Shown here: positions 19,358 through 28,314 of the stretch, in pieces
Layout: each line of letters begins with the position of its first letter
How positions within the stretch are numbered: the first letter of the stretch is position 1
Source: Polynucleobacter paneuropaeus
Lineage (GTDB): Bacteria; Pseudomonadota; Gammaproteobacteria; Burkholderiales; Burkholderiaceae
Reading direction: 5' to 3'
Length of the DNA: 64,000 nucleotides
Assembly: GCF_003261235.1 (NCBI RefSeq)
Contig: NZ_CP030085.1
Location: forward strand, 1,519,241-1,583,240
Translations under genes and position numbers: made by a program
The notes under the pieces: generated by a model
Databases searched by the model: none
Told to the model about the DNA's origin: nothing
What the model saw: the letters and a program-made list of their open reading frames with translations, nothing else

Positions 19358-21428
19358 AGGCCTTTAAAAATTCGGCGCGTGAACCGAGCCATCTTGCCAA
19401 TTGTATTTCCACTAAATCTGGATACTCTGCCAGTAAACGCTCCGCTGCTTGCTGAGCCAATTCTATCAACCAGGCATCTCTTTGTAGATCCACAAAGCGC
19501 AACATTGCATCTCCAGATTGCCTGGCGCCCAGCAATTCACCAGGCCCTCGCAATGATAAATCTCGCTCGGCAATGACAAACCCATCAGATACTTCTCGTA
19601 AAGTTTGTAGACGCTCTTTAGCCGCCTGAGACAGCGGCTCTGCATACATCAGAATGCAAACTGAGTCCGCTGAGCCCCTTCCCACTCGCCCTCGCAGTTG
19701 ATGAATTTGAGCATAACCAAAACGCTCTGCGTGTTCAATTACCATCAAAGCAGCATTAGGGACATCTACCCCAACCTCAATCACAGTAGTGGCGACCAAG
19801 AGCTGAATTTCATTGGCTTTAAAGGCGGCCATGACGGCTGCCTTTTCATCACTCTTCATACGACCATGCACTAAACCAACTTTAAAGTTTGGTAAAGCGA
19901 GAGTAAGTTGCTCTGCGCTCTCGATTGCAGTTTGTAACTGCAAAGCTTCAGACTCTTCAATCAAAGGACATACCCAATAGGCCTGTAAGCCCTTAGCAAG
20001 CCATTCCTTGACACCATCAATGACTTCATTGCGGCGACTTGCCTTAAGAACTTTTGTTGTAATCGGTTTACGACCAGGGAGAAGTTCGTCAATCACTGAA
20101 ACATCGAGATCAGCATAATAGGTCATGGCAAGCGTACGCGGAATCGGCGTTGCAGACATCATCATCTGATGGCAATAGAGTAATTCTGAGCCGATCCGTT
20201 GCTGAATTTCCATCCGCTGCCTCACCCCAAAACGATGCTGCTCATCAATTACTGCAAGGCCTAGCTTTGCAAAATGGACTGACTCTTGAATTAAGGCATG
20301 AGTACCAACGATCAGTTGCGCCTCACTGCTTTCGACTAGATCTTGTGCCAATCTTTTTTCTTTTGCTTTGAGGCTACCGGATAACCAAACCACTTTGACA
20401 CCGAGTGGCTCAAACCATTCTTGCATTTTCAGAAAATGTTGTTCTGCTAAGATTTCGGTCGGGGCCATAATTGCAGCTTGGTAGCCATTGTCTATTGCTC
20501 TTGCAGCTGCTAGTGCTGCAATCACAGTCTTACCACTCCCCACATCACCCTGTAGCAATCGATTCATCGGGAAACCTCGAGAGAGGTCATGTCCAATTTC
20601 ATCCCAAACTCGATCTTGTGCTGAGGTGAGCTTAAAAGGCAAAACCTTCAGTAAGCCTGATTCAATGCTCTTTTTAGAACCCGATTCCGTTGCTTTAACA
20701 ATTTCTGGGGCTCGCCTTTTTTGCCGTATCGAATGCGCTCGCTTTAATGAGATCTGCTGAGCAAGTAATTCCTCAAATTGCACACGACGCCAAGCCAAGT
20801 GGGTTCGGTCTAACAAGGTTTGCGTATCTGCATCAGCTGGTGGTTGATGCAATAAGGTAATCGCAGCTTCTAAGTTAGGCCACTGATGACTGGGCAATAA
20901 CTCAGCTAATAATTTGCTTGGCAAAAACTCTACAAGTAAATCGTGAATATTGGGATCCTTAAGCGCAGAAGAAATTGCCTTGCGTAGGACTGTCTGCGTC
21001 ACGCCGGCACTGGCCGGATACACTGGGGTCAAACTCTTGGGTAGCGGGGCATCGGGCGCAAGCGCTCGAACGGTGGGATGTACCATCTCTGGCCCCTGAA
21101 ATCCCTCACGGATTTCGCCTCGCACTCGAACATGGGCTCCGACCGCCATTTGCTTTTGCTGGCTTGGATAAAAATTGAGGAAGCGAAGTTGTAAAACCTC
21201 CCCCGCATCTTCAATCGAGACCACCAACTGCCTTCTTGGTCTAAACAAGACCTGATTACGGATCACAACACCTTGGGTTTGCACTGAACGAAAGCGGCCT
21301 AGGTCTAGAGCTTCTGCAATGCTCAAAAGCTCAGTTTCATCCTCATAGCGCATCGGAAGATGTAAAACGAGTGCCATAGGGCTATCTAAACCCATTTTTT
21401 GGAGTGCTGGAGGTACAGTCTTAGTCAT
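19356..21428 (-). CDS. recG: ATP-dependent DNA helicase RecG
   Basis: RecG remodels stalled replication forks and branch-migrates Holliday junctions. N-terminal wedge/OB domain elements include VLHLPMRYEDET and FLNFYPSQQ. The superfamily 2 helicase motifs follow in order: I LLQGDVGSGKT, Ia MAPTEILAEQH, Ib VGTHALIQ, II VIDEQHRFG, III MMSATPIPRTL, and later VIEVGVDVPNA and QLRGRVGRG. An upstream in-frame ATG at 21467 would overlap the divergent queA start; the ATG at 21428 (MTKTVPPALQK) gives a family-like N-terminus of 690 residues and is preferred. oxyR follows after 10 bases. Confidence 0.95.
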   Translation of the reverse strand: MTKTVPPALQKMGLDSPMALVLHLPMRYEDETELLSIAEALDLGRFRSVQTQGVVIRNQVLFRPRRQLVVSIEDAGEVLQLRFLNFYPSQQKQMAVGAHVRVRGEIREGFQGPEMVHPTVRALAPDAPLPKSLTPVYPASAGVTQTVLRKAISSALKDPNIHDLLVEFLPSKLLAELLPSHQWPNLEAAITLLHQPPADADTQTLLDRTHLAWRRVQFEELLAQQISLKRAHSIRQKRRAPEIVKATESGSKKSIESGLLKVLPFKLTSAQDRVWDEIGHDLSRGFPMNRLLQGDVGSGKTVIAALAAARAIDNGYQAAIMAPTEILAEQHFLKMQEWFEPLGVKVVWLSGSLKAKEKRLAQDLVESSEAQLIVGTHALIQESVHFAKLGLAVIDEQHRFGVRQRMEIQQRIGSELLYCHQMMMSATPIPRTLAMTYYADLDVSVIDELLPGRKPITTKVLKASRRNEVIDGVKEWLAKGLQAYWVCPLIEESEALQLQTAIESAEQLTLALPNFKVGLVHGRMKSDEKAAVMAAFKANEIQLLVATTVIEVGVDVPNAALMVIEHAERFGYAQIHQLRGRVGRGSADSVCILMYAEPLSQAAKERLQTLREVSDGFVIAERDLSLRGPGELLGARQSGDAMLRFVDLQRDAWLIELAQQAAERLLAEYPDLVEIQLARWLGSRAEFLKA

Positions 21429-21461
21429 GATGGTTAGAATCCAAGCTCTGATGGTAATGCT

Positions 21462-22478
21462 ATGCAACTCTCCGACTTCAATTACGAACTCCCTGCCCGC
21501 CTAATCGCCCAAAATCCCTTGGCCGAACGGACCGCAAGCCGCCTTCTTGAAGTACAGGCTGGCAGTCTAGTCGACCGGCAATTCAAAGAGATTTTGAGCC
21601 TTCTAAAACCTGGCGATTTACTGATCATGAATGACACCAAAGTTATTCCTGCCAGACTGCATGGTAAAAAATCCACTGGCGGAGCCATAGAGCTTCTGAT
21701 TGAACGTATCACTAGCAATCAGCGGGCATGGGTCCAAATACGAGCCTCCAAAGTGCCTAAGCTTGACTCGATTGTTCAAATCCACAATCGCAATGGGGAG
21801 AGCTTCGAAGCTAAGGTCGTCGCTTACGATGGTCGTTTCTTTGAAATCGAGTTCCCCGAAGCCATTCTCGATTTATTAGAGAAATTTGGCGAACTCCCAC
21901 TACCTCCTTATATTGAGCATCAACCCAACCAAGTCGATGCCAATCGCTATCAGACCGTGCTTGCCAAGAATCCCGGCGCTGTAGCTGCGCCTACTGCAGG
22001 ACTGCACTTTGATGAGGCCATTCTTACTGAACTCCGAGCCATGGGTATCGAACACACTAGTATTACTTTACATGTGGGTGCCGGCACCTTCTCCCCCGTG
22101 CGAGAAGAGGATTTAAGTTTGCACAAAATGCATTCAGAGTGGTACTCGATCCCCGAGACTTCTCTTGCTGCGATTGAAAAAACCCGACATGCCGGTGGAC
22201 GGATCATTGCTGTTGGTACCACCAGCTTACGTACACTTGAGAGTTTTGCAATCAATCAACAACGCTCTGGTGATACCAATTTATTTATCACTCCAGGCTT
22301 CACATTCAAAATAGTGGATTGCCTCATCACCAACTTTCATCTACCTAAATCAACCCTACTCATGCTGGTCAGTGCCTTTGCTGGTATGGAGAACATCCGC
22401 CAAGCTTACCAACATGCCATTGCTCAGGAATATCGCTTCTTTAGCTATGGCGACGCGATGTTTCTCACGCGGCTTTAA
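21462..22478 (+). CDS. queA: S-adenosylmethionine:tRNA ribosyltransferase-isomerase
   Basis: QueA transfers and isomerises the ribosyl part of SAM onto preQ1 in tRNA to give epoxyqueuosine at wobble position 34. The 338-residue protein carries the family motifs FNYELPARLIAQNPL at the N-terminus, DLLIMNDTKVIPARLHG, APTAGLHFDE, LHVGAGTFSPV and TNFHLPKSTLLMLVSAF. tgt, acting one step earlier in the same pathway, follows after 12 bases. The gene is divergent from recG, leaving about 33 bases between the preferred starts. Confidence 0.96.
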   Translation: MQLSDFNYELPARLIAQNPLAERTASRLLEVQAGSLVDRQFKEILSLLKPGDLLIMNDTKVIPARLHGKKSTGGAIELLIERITSNQRAWVQIRASKVPKLDSIVQIHNRNGESFEAKVVAYDGRFFEIEFPEAILDLLEKFGELPLPPYIEHQPNQVDANRYQTVLAKNPGAVAAPTAGLHFDEAILTELRAMGIEHTSITLHVGAGTFSPVREEDLSLHKMHSEWYSIPETSLAAIEKTRHAGGRIIAVGTTSLRTLESFAINQQRSGDTNLFITPGFTFKIVDCLITNFHLPKSTLLMLVSAFAGMENIRQAYQHAIAQEYRFFSYGDAMFLTRL

Positions 22479-22490
22479 AATTACGCAGAC

Positions 22491-23648
22491 ATGACAAAAT
22501 CCATTCAATTCAATATATCAGCGCATGACTCTTCCAGCTTAGCCCGAGTAGGTCAACTTGACCTACCCCATGGTAGCGTGCAAACACCCATCTTCATGCC
22601 GGTAGGTACTTATGGCACTGTCAAAGCGATGACCCCACGCGATCTTGAAGAAGCGCATGCGCAAATTATTTTAGGCAACACTTTTCACCTGTGGCTCAGA
22701 CCCGGTTTAGAGGTTGTTAAAAAACATGGTGGCTTGCATCGCTTTATGGCTTGGGATAAGCCGATCTTGACCGATTCGGGAGGTTTTCAGGTTTTCAGTT
22801 TAGGTGCGTTGAGAAAAATCTCTGAAGAAGGTGTTACTTTTGCTTCACCTATTAATGGCGATAAATTATTTATGTCTCCGGAAGTTTCAATGGAGATACA
22901 AGCAGTTCTCAATAGCGATATTGCGATGCAGTTCGATGAGTGCACGCCCTACGAAAGCCATGGCAAAGCCACTACTGAGAAAACAGCGCAGCAATCACTT
23001 GAACTCTCCTTACGTTGGGGTGAGCGCTCCATTCAACGCTTTAGAGAGCTGGAAACGGGTAATGGCTTATTCGGCATTGTTCAAGGCGGCATGTTTGAAA
23101 ACCTGCGAGAACTTTCCCTAGCAGGGGTGAGTGAGCAAGGTTTTGATGGTATTGCCATTGGCGGCCTATCGGTTGGAGAGCCTAAACCTGAATTTGAGCG
23201 CATTCTCAACTTCACTGCGCCTAAGCTACCCGCCCACCTTCCCCACTACCTGATGGGAGTAGGCACACCAGAGGATCTCATATTGGCCGTTAGTTTAGGT
23301 ATCGACATGTTTGATTGTGTGATGCCAACGCGCAATGCGCGCAACGGCTGGCTATTTACCCGCTTTGGCGATCTGAAGTTACGTAACTCTGGCTATAAGG
23401 ATGATGATCGTCCTCTAGATCCAAGCTGTGCTTGTTATACCTGCAAGCATTTCACCCGCTCCTATTTGAATCACCTCCAAAAAGCCAATGAAATTCTTGG
23501 CTCACAGCTCAATACGATCCACAACCTGTCTTACTACCTGCAGCTCATGACCGAAGTGCGCGAAGCCATTAGCCAAGCTCGTTTCCAGGCCTATCGTGAA
23601 GAATTTCACCGTAATCGCCAGCGCGGTGTAGAGCCAGGACAAGACTAG
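22491..23648 (+). CDS. tgt: queuine tRNA-ribosyltransferase (tRNA-guanine transglycosylase)
   Basis: Tgt exchanges guanine 34 for preQ1 in tRNAs with GUN anticodons. The 385-residue protein shows LTDSGGFQVFSLG with the catalytic Asp region, MPTRNARNG with the nucleophilic-Asp neighbourhood and the zinc site CACYTCKHFTRSYLNHL. The start is 12 bases after queA; the gene completes a queA-tgt pair and is followed by yajC-secD-secF, an arrangement shared with many proteobacteria. Confidence 0.96.
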   Translation: MTKSIQFNISAHDSSSLARVGQLDLPHGSVQTPIFMPVGTYGTVKAMTPRDLEEAHAQIILGNTFHLWLRPGLEVVKKHGGLHRFMAWDKPILTDSGGFQVFSLGALRKISEEGVTFASPINGDKLFMSPEVSMEIQAVLNSDIAMQFDECTPYESHGKATTEKTAQQSLELSLRWGERSIQRFRELETGNGLFGIVQGGMFENLRELSLAGVSEQGFDGIAIGGLSVGEPKPEFERILNFTAPKLPAHLPHYLMGVGTPEDLILAVSLGIDMFDCVMPTRNARNGWLFTRFGDLKLRNSGYKDDDRPLDPSCACYTCKHFTRSYLNHLQKANEILGSQLNTIHNLSYYLQLMTEVREAISQARFQAYREEFHRNRQRGVEPGQD

Positions 23649-23791
23649 CCCTACTCCGAGCCCCCCTTTCCCCCTCATATCAGGGTTTTATCTGCCCCAG
23701 AGCACCCTTACAGTTTAGAATTGCGGGTTTACGGCTTTAGTTAAAAAGCCCAAAAAGCATCAGTTTTTATTTCGTCTTTTACGGAGGTTTT

Positions 23792-24118
23792 ATGTGGATT
23801 AGCAATGCTTATGCCCAAGCTGCAGCTGGGGGTTCTGAATCTGGTGGCTTAATGAGCTTCCTTCCCTTGATTTTGATGTTTGTTGTTTTGTACTTCATCA
23901 TGATCCGCCCTCAAATGAAGCGTCAAAAAGAAACCAAAGCGATGCTTGAAGCTTTGGCTGTTGGCGATGAAGTAGTTACCGTTGGTGGCATCGTAGGTAA
24001 AGTAACAGCACTGAAAGATCAATTTATCAGTGTTGAAATTGCCACTGGGACTGAAGTCCAAATGCAAAAAGGTGCAATCACTACCGTCTTGCCAAAAGGC
24101 ACACTCAAGTCTGCTTAA
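23792..24118 (+). CDS. yajC: Sec translocon accessory subunit YajC
   Basis: YajC is a small inner-membrane protein that associates with SecDF and the SecYEG channel. The 108-residue protein has one membrane segment (residues ~22-40, FLPLILMFVVLYFIMIRPQ), with the family motif IRPQMKRQKE immediately after, then a small cytoplasmic domain (VGDEVVTVGGIVGKV). A strong GGAGG sits 5 bases before the ATG. secD starts 12 bases later. Confidence 0.95.
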   Translation: MWISNAYAQAAAGGSESGGLMSFLPLILMFVVLYFIMIRPQMKRQKETKAMLEALAVGDEVVTVGGIVGKVTALKDQFISVEIATGTEVQMQKGAITTVLPKGTLKSA

Positions 24119-24130
24119 TACTGCCTCACT

Positions 24131-25990
24131 ATGAATCGCTATCCTCTCTGGAAATATATTGTCATCGTCGCTGCATTACTCATCGGCGCGCTATATTCAA
24201 TACCGAATTTTTTCGGGGAGGCTCCAGCGGTTCAAGTCTCATCAGCTAAACCCACTATCAAGGTAGATTTAGCAACAGAGTCTAGAGTTGAAAATATTCT
24301 GAGTAATGCAAGTATTAATAGCACCGGCATCTTCTTCGAGAATGCCAATAACGTTGGGTCAATCAAAATTCGTTTTGCAGATACTGATACCCAATTACGC
24401 GCTCGCGACCTACTGCAACAAAAACTCAATAGCGATCAAAATGATCCTAGTTTCACTGTTGCTTTAAATCTTTTATCTAATACTCCAGATTGGTTAAATG
24501 CCATCAATGCCCTACCAATGCCACTGGGTCTAGATTTACGGGGTGGCGTCTACTTTCTATTGCAAGTGGATATGAAGGGTGCAGTACAAAAGAAAATTAC
24601 TTCATTAGCAGGTGATATTCGGGGTCAATTGCGCGATAAGAATATTCGCCATCAAGGTATTGATCGTGGGCCTGAATCAGTCACGATTAACTTTAGCAAC
24701 CGAGATGATGCAGACGCAGCTCGCTCTCTTTTATTAAGCACTGAGCCTGAGCTAGATTGGCAAATTAAAGCTGTTGGCGGTGGCGCTCAATTACTTGGTG
24801 AGTTCAAGCCCAGTGCATTAAAAGCCGTCCAAGATAATGCGGTAAAACAGAACATCATTACCCTCAATAAGCGAGTAAACGAATTAGCCGTAAAAGAGCC
24901 CCTCATTCAACAACAGGGTGCCGAGCGCATTGTGGTTCAACTCCCTGGTGTGCAAGATACTGCGAGAGCCAAGGACATCATAGGTCGTACCGCAACCTTA
25001 GAATCTCGCTTGGCCGATCCTATTACACCTTCCATTAGTCTAGGTGAAGCAGCTCCCCCAGGTATGGATGTCTTCCGCTTTGGCGAAAATCGTTATGGTG
25101 TATTTAAGAAGTCTGTCATCTTTAGTGGCGAAAGTATTACCGATGCGAGTGCAGGCTTTGATCAAAATCAACGTCCAGCTGTCAATATCTCACTGGATGC
25201 TACTGGCGGTCGAGTCATGCAAGAAGTGACCCGAGAAAATATTGGCAAGCCAATGGGCATGATTTTGTTTGAAAAAGGTAAAGGTGAGGTACTTACCATC
25301 GCCACAATTCAAGGGGAGTTTGGCTCCAAGTTTCAGATTACGGGGCAACCCACTACTGCTAGTGCAAATGATTTAGCGCTCTTGCTTCGTGCTGGTTCCT
25401 TAGCCGCTCCAATGGAAATCATTGAAGAGCGCACGATTGGACCTAGCCTTGGTGCTGAAAATATTGAGAAGGGTTTTAAATCCCTACTCATTGGATTTAC
25501 TGCCATTGCTATTTTTATGATGGCTTACTACTTACTGTTCGGCACTTTCTCAGTACTGGCATTGGGGGTTAACCTACTGCTCCTCATTTCTGTACTGTCG
25601 ATGCTGCAAGCAACCCTCACCCTACCTGGCATTGCCGCTATGGCACTGGCTTTGGGTATGGCGATTGACTCAAACGTATTGATCAATGAACGTATCCGTG
25701 AAGAGTTACGCAATGGCACCGCACCTCAAACTGCGATCGCCTTAGGATTTGATAAGGCCTGGGCAACGATTTTGGACTCTAACGTCACTACTTTAATTGC
25801 TGGTCTCGCCCTACTGGCTTTTGGCTCAGGCCCCATCAAAGGTTTTGCGATTGTGCATTGCTTGGGTATTTTGACCTCGATGTTCTCTGCGGTTTTCTTC
25901 TCACGTGGGATTGTTAACCTTTGGTACGGTAGAAATAAAAAGGTTCAGAAACTCGCCATCGGCCAAGTTTGGCATCCAAAGGAGAAATAA
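24131..25990 (+). CDS. secD: protein translocase subunit SecD
   Basis: SecD works with SecF to pull exported proteins into the periplasm using the proton gradient. The 619-residue protein has an N-terminal membrane helix (IVIVAALLIGALYSIPNFF), a large periplasmic domain with the family motif LGLDLRGGVYFLLQVD near residue 133, and five C-terminal helices with GMAIDSNVLINERIREE. secF follows after 3 bases, so yajC-secD-secF is one operon. Confidence 0.97.
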   Translation: MNRYPLWKYIVIVAALLIGALYSIPNFFGEAPAVQVSSAKPTIKVDLATESRVENILSNASINSTGIFFENANNVGSIKIRFADTDTQLRARDLLQQKLNSDQNDPSFTVALNLLSNTPDWLNAINALPMPLGLDLRGGVYFLLQVDMKGAVQKKITSLAGDIRGQLRDKNIRHQGIDRGPESVTINFSNRDDADAARSLLLSTEPELDWQIKAVGGGAQLLGEFKPSALKAVQDNAVKQNIITLNKRVNELAVKEPLIQQQGAERIVVQLPGVQDTARAKDIIGRTATLESRLADPITPSISLGEAAPPGMDVFRFGENRYGVFKKSVIFSGESITDASAGFDQNQRPAVNISLDATGGRVMQEVTRENIGKPMGMILFEKGKGEVLTIATIQGEFGSKFQITGQPTTASANDLALLLRAGSLAAPMEIIEERTIGPSLGAENIEKGFKSLLIGFTAIAIFMMAYYLLFGTFSVLALGVNLLLLISVLSMLQATLTLPGIAAMALALGMAIDSNVLINERIREELRNGTAPQTAIALGFDKAWATILDSNVTTLIAGLALLAFGSGPIKGFAIVHCLGILTSMFSAVFFSRGIVNLWYGRNKKVQKLAIGQVWHPKEK

Positions 25991-25993
25991 GCC

Positions 25994-26968
25994 ATGGAAT
26001 TTTTCCGGATCAAAAAAGATATTCCTTTCATGCGCCATGCTTTGGTGCTGAATATTATTTCTTTAATCACTTTTTTAGCAGCAGTTTTTTTCTTGTGGCA
26101 TAACGGCCTACACCTCTCTATCGAATTTACTGGCGGCACGGTAATGGAGGTGAGTTATCCACAAACGGCTCCATTAGATTCAATTAGAGATAGTGTTCAA
26201 AAGCTGGGTTACAACGACACCCAAATCCAAAACTTTGGCAGCTCGCGTGATGTCATGATTCGTCTGCCGATTCAAAAGGATGCTGAGGGCAAAGTAATTG
26301 CTTCCGCTGATCAAAGTACCGCCGTTATGAAAGCCCTGGATCCAGCGAGTTCTGGAGCCAAATTGCAACGGGTGGAGTTTGTTGGACCTCAAGTAGGTCA
26401 AGAACTCGCTCTTGATGGTCTGAAAGCATTGATCTTTGTGATCATTGGTATCGTGCTTTACCTATCATTTCGCTTTGAGTGGAAGTTTGCCCTTGCCGGC
26501 ATCATTGCGAACTTGCACGACGTGGTTATTATTTTGGGCTTCTTTGCCTGCTTCCATTGGGAGTTCTCGCTATCAGTATTAGCTGCAGTCTTGGCTGTTC
26601 TCGGTTATTCCGTGAACGAGTCTGTGGTGATCTTTGACCGAATTCGGGAAAACTTCCGCAAGTATCGCAAGATGAATACCCGCGAAATTATTGACAATGC
26701 GATTACTAGCACCATTAGCCGCACCATGATTACTCACGGTAGCACGGAGATGATGGTCTTAGCTATGCTGATCTTTGGTGGACCAACACTGTTTTACTTT
26801 GCGCTGGCCTTAACTATTGGTATTTTGTTTGGTATTTATTCTTCGGTCTTCGTGGCCGCTGCTCTAGCAATGTGGCTTGGGGTCAAGCGTGAAGACTTAA
26901 TCAAAGGGGATCGCAAGCCTGATGATGCAGCTCGTAACGATGATCCTAACTTTGGTGCGAGAGTTTAA
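25994..26968 (+). CDS. secF: protein translocase subunit SecF
   Basis: SecF is the partner of SecD. The 324-residue protein has six predicted membrane helices, IEFTGGTVMEVSYP in the first periplasmic segment, LHDVVIILGFF, and the signature VNESVVIFDRIREN in helix 4-5. A GGAG lies 9 bases before the ATG. The stop overlaps the end of the convergent waaA by 4 bases, and its terminator hairpin lies inside waaA. Confidence 0.97.
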   Translation: MEFFRIKKDIPFMRHALVLNIISLITFLAAVFFLWHNGLHLSIEFTGGTVMEVSYPQTAPLDSIRDSVQKLGYNDTQIQNFGSSRDVMIRLPIQKDAEGKVIASADQSTAVMKALDPASSGAKLQRVEFVGPQVGQELALDGLKALIFVIIGIVLYLSFRFEWKFALAGIIANLHDVVIILGFFACFHWEFSLSVLAAVLAVLGYSVNESVVIFDRIRENFRKYRKMNTREIIDNAITSTISRTMITHGSTEMMVLAMLIFGGPTLFYFALALTIGILFGIYSSVFVAAALAMWLGVKREDLIKGDRKPDDAARNDDPNFGARV

Positions 26969-28314
26969 TTAAAAATATGATTCTGGCGATCTAAGATCGT
27001 CAGAATTTTTTGCGTAGCACCTTGGTGGTCTACTGCATATTGCTTAGCTGCCCTAGCCATCTGCTCAAGTTGCTCCGCGTTCTGAAGACAGGATTTGAGA
27101 GCCTCAACGAGCGCAAGCGACTCATTCAAGAGTGTCTCACCCTCAATTTGCTTTGCAGCTCCACAGTCAATCGCATCAATCGCTGCCTGCTGAAAGTTAT
27201 AAGTGTGTTTGCCTAACAAAACTGGACAGCCTGCTGCACAGGCTTCTATCAAATTCTGGCCCCCAAAAGGCAACAGCGTTCCGCCCATTACAGTCAAACT
27301 TGCTGCACTGTAATACAGTGCCATCTCCCCCATCGAGTCGCCCAATAAGACCTTAACGCCATTGCAAGCATCTGGAGTATCAAGCCACTCACTCCGCTTG
27401 CGGAATGTGAGTCCCATATTGGTGATCAAATTAGCTACGTCTGCAAAACGTTCAGGATGCCTTGGAATTAAACATAGCAGCGGAGAAACGGTAAATGTAT
27501 TACTCAGCAATAGCGCTTGCCAAGCTTTCAGGATGATGGCTTCCTCGCCATCACGCGTACTAGCAGCACAAACCATCAGTCGATTGGAGCTTTCGAGCTT
27601 GGTTCGCCACTGACAGCCTTTTTCTAATTGCGCGGGATCTAATGGCACATCAAACTTGAGATTACCAACCACCTCAATATTGCGTACACCCAACTGCTGG
27701 TAGCGTTCAGCATCAAATGCAGTCTGCGCCAAAACTCCAGCAAAGGCCTGAAATAGTGCCTGCCCTGCTTTACCAAAACTCTGAACTCGTTTTGCGCTTC
27801 GCTGCGATAAGCGGGCATTCACCAGGAATAAAGGTAGGCCGATTTCAGCACAACGAAATACAACTGTTGGCCAGGCTTCGGTTTCCATAAACAAACCTAA
27901 CTTAGGTTTGAAGGTTTTTAGAAAGTGCTCTACCGGTCCACAAAGGTCATAAGGAAGATACACTTGACGAATCTGACCAGCGGCAATTGCGGATGAAAAT
28001 AATTTTTTACCAGTACGACGACCATTTAAAGTCATATGAGTCAGTAGGATTTTTTCACCTCGAGCTAGGTAAGCCTCTATTAGTGGCTGTGCAGCACGAG
28101 TCTCACCAACAGAGACTGCATGAATCCAAATCGCATTTTGGATAATCGGTTTTGTGTAACCAAACCCTAAACGTTCAGATAAATGTCCTAGATATTGAAT
28201 CGAATGGCGAGCACGCCACGCCAGACGGATAAAGGCCAAAGGTAGCAGTAAATGCCATAGAAGCTGATAAACCGCAAACCATACGATTGGCCTGCCCGAC
28301 TTCTGAACACTCAC
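26965..28314 (-). CDS. waaA: 3-deoxy-D-manno-octulosonic acid (Kdo) transferase
   Basis: WaaA adds Kdo to the lipid A precursor at the cytoplasmic face of the inner membrane. The 449-residue GT30 enzyme begins with a hydrophobic segment (WFAVYQLLWHLLLPLAFIRL), then WIHAVSVGETRAAQPLI, LFMETEAWPTV, VVGNLKFD and the C-terminal GGTLLPFGGQNLIEACAAGCPVL region, cited here in part. The start is a GTG overlapping the purB stop by 4 bases (GTGA), giving translational coupling to purB. Confidence 0.94.
   Translation of the reverse strand: MSVQKSGRPIVWFAVYQLLWHLLLPLAFIRLAWRARHSIQYLGHLSERLGFGYTKPIIQNAIWIHAVSVGETRAAQPLIEAYLARGEKILLTHMTLNGRRTGKKLFSSAIAAGQIRQVYLPYDLCGPVEHFLKTFKPKLGLFMETEAWPTVVFRCAEIGLPLFLVNARLSQRSAKRVQSFGKAGQALFQAFAGVLAQTAFDAERYQQLGVRNIEVVGNLKFDVPLDPAQLEKGCQWRTKLESSNRLMVCAASTRDGEEAIILKAWQALLLSNTFTVSPLLCLIPRHPERFADVANLITNMGLTFRKRSEWLDTPDACNGVKVLLGDSMGEMALYYSAASLTVMGGTLLPFGGQNLIEACAAGCPVLLGKHTYNFQQAAIDAIDCGAAKQIEGETLLNESLALVEALKSCLQNAEQLEQMARAAKQYAVDHQGATQKILTILDRQNHIFN
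26980..27012 (+). terminator. intrinsic terminator of secF, inside the waaA coding end
   Basis: A 12-base stem with one G-U pair, ATTCTGGCGATC (26980-26991) with GATCGTCAGAAT (26995-27006), has a TAA loop and runs into a T tract at 27006-27011. It is correctly oriented for secF. The same bases encode the last residues of waaA on the other strand. Confidence 0.8.

Noticed and set aside
21429..21467. Longer N-terminus for RecG
   Set aside because: It would overlap the divergent queA start by 6 bases and adds 13 residues not typical of the family; no ribosome-binding sequence favours it.
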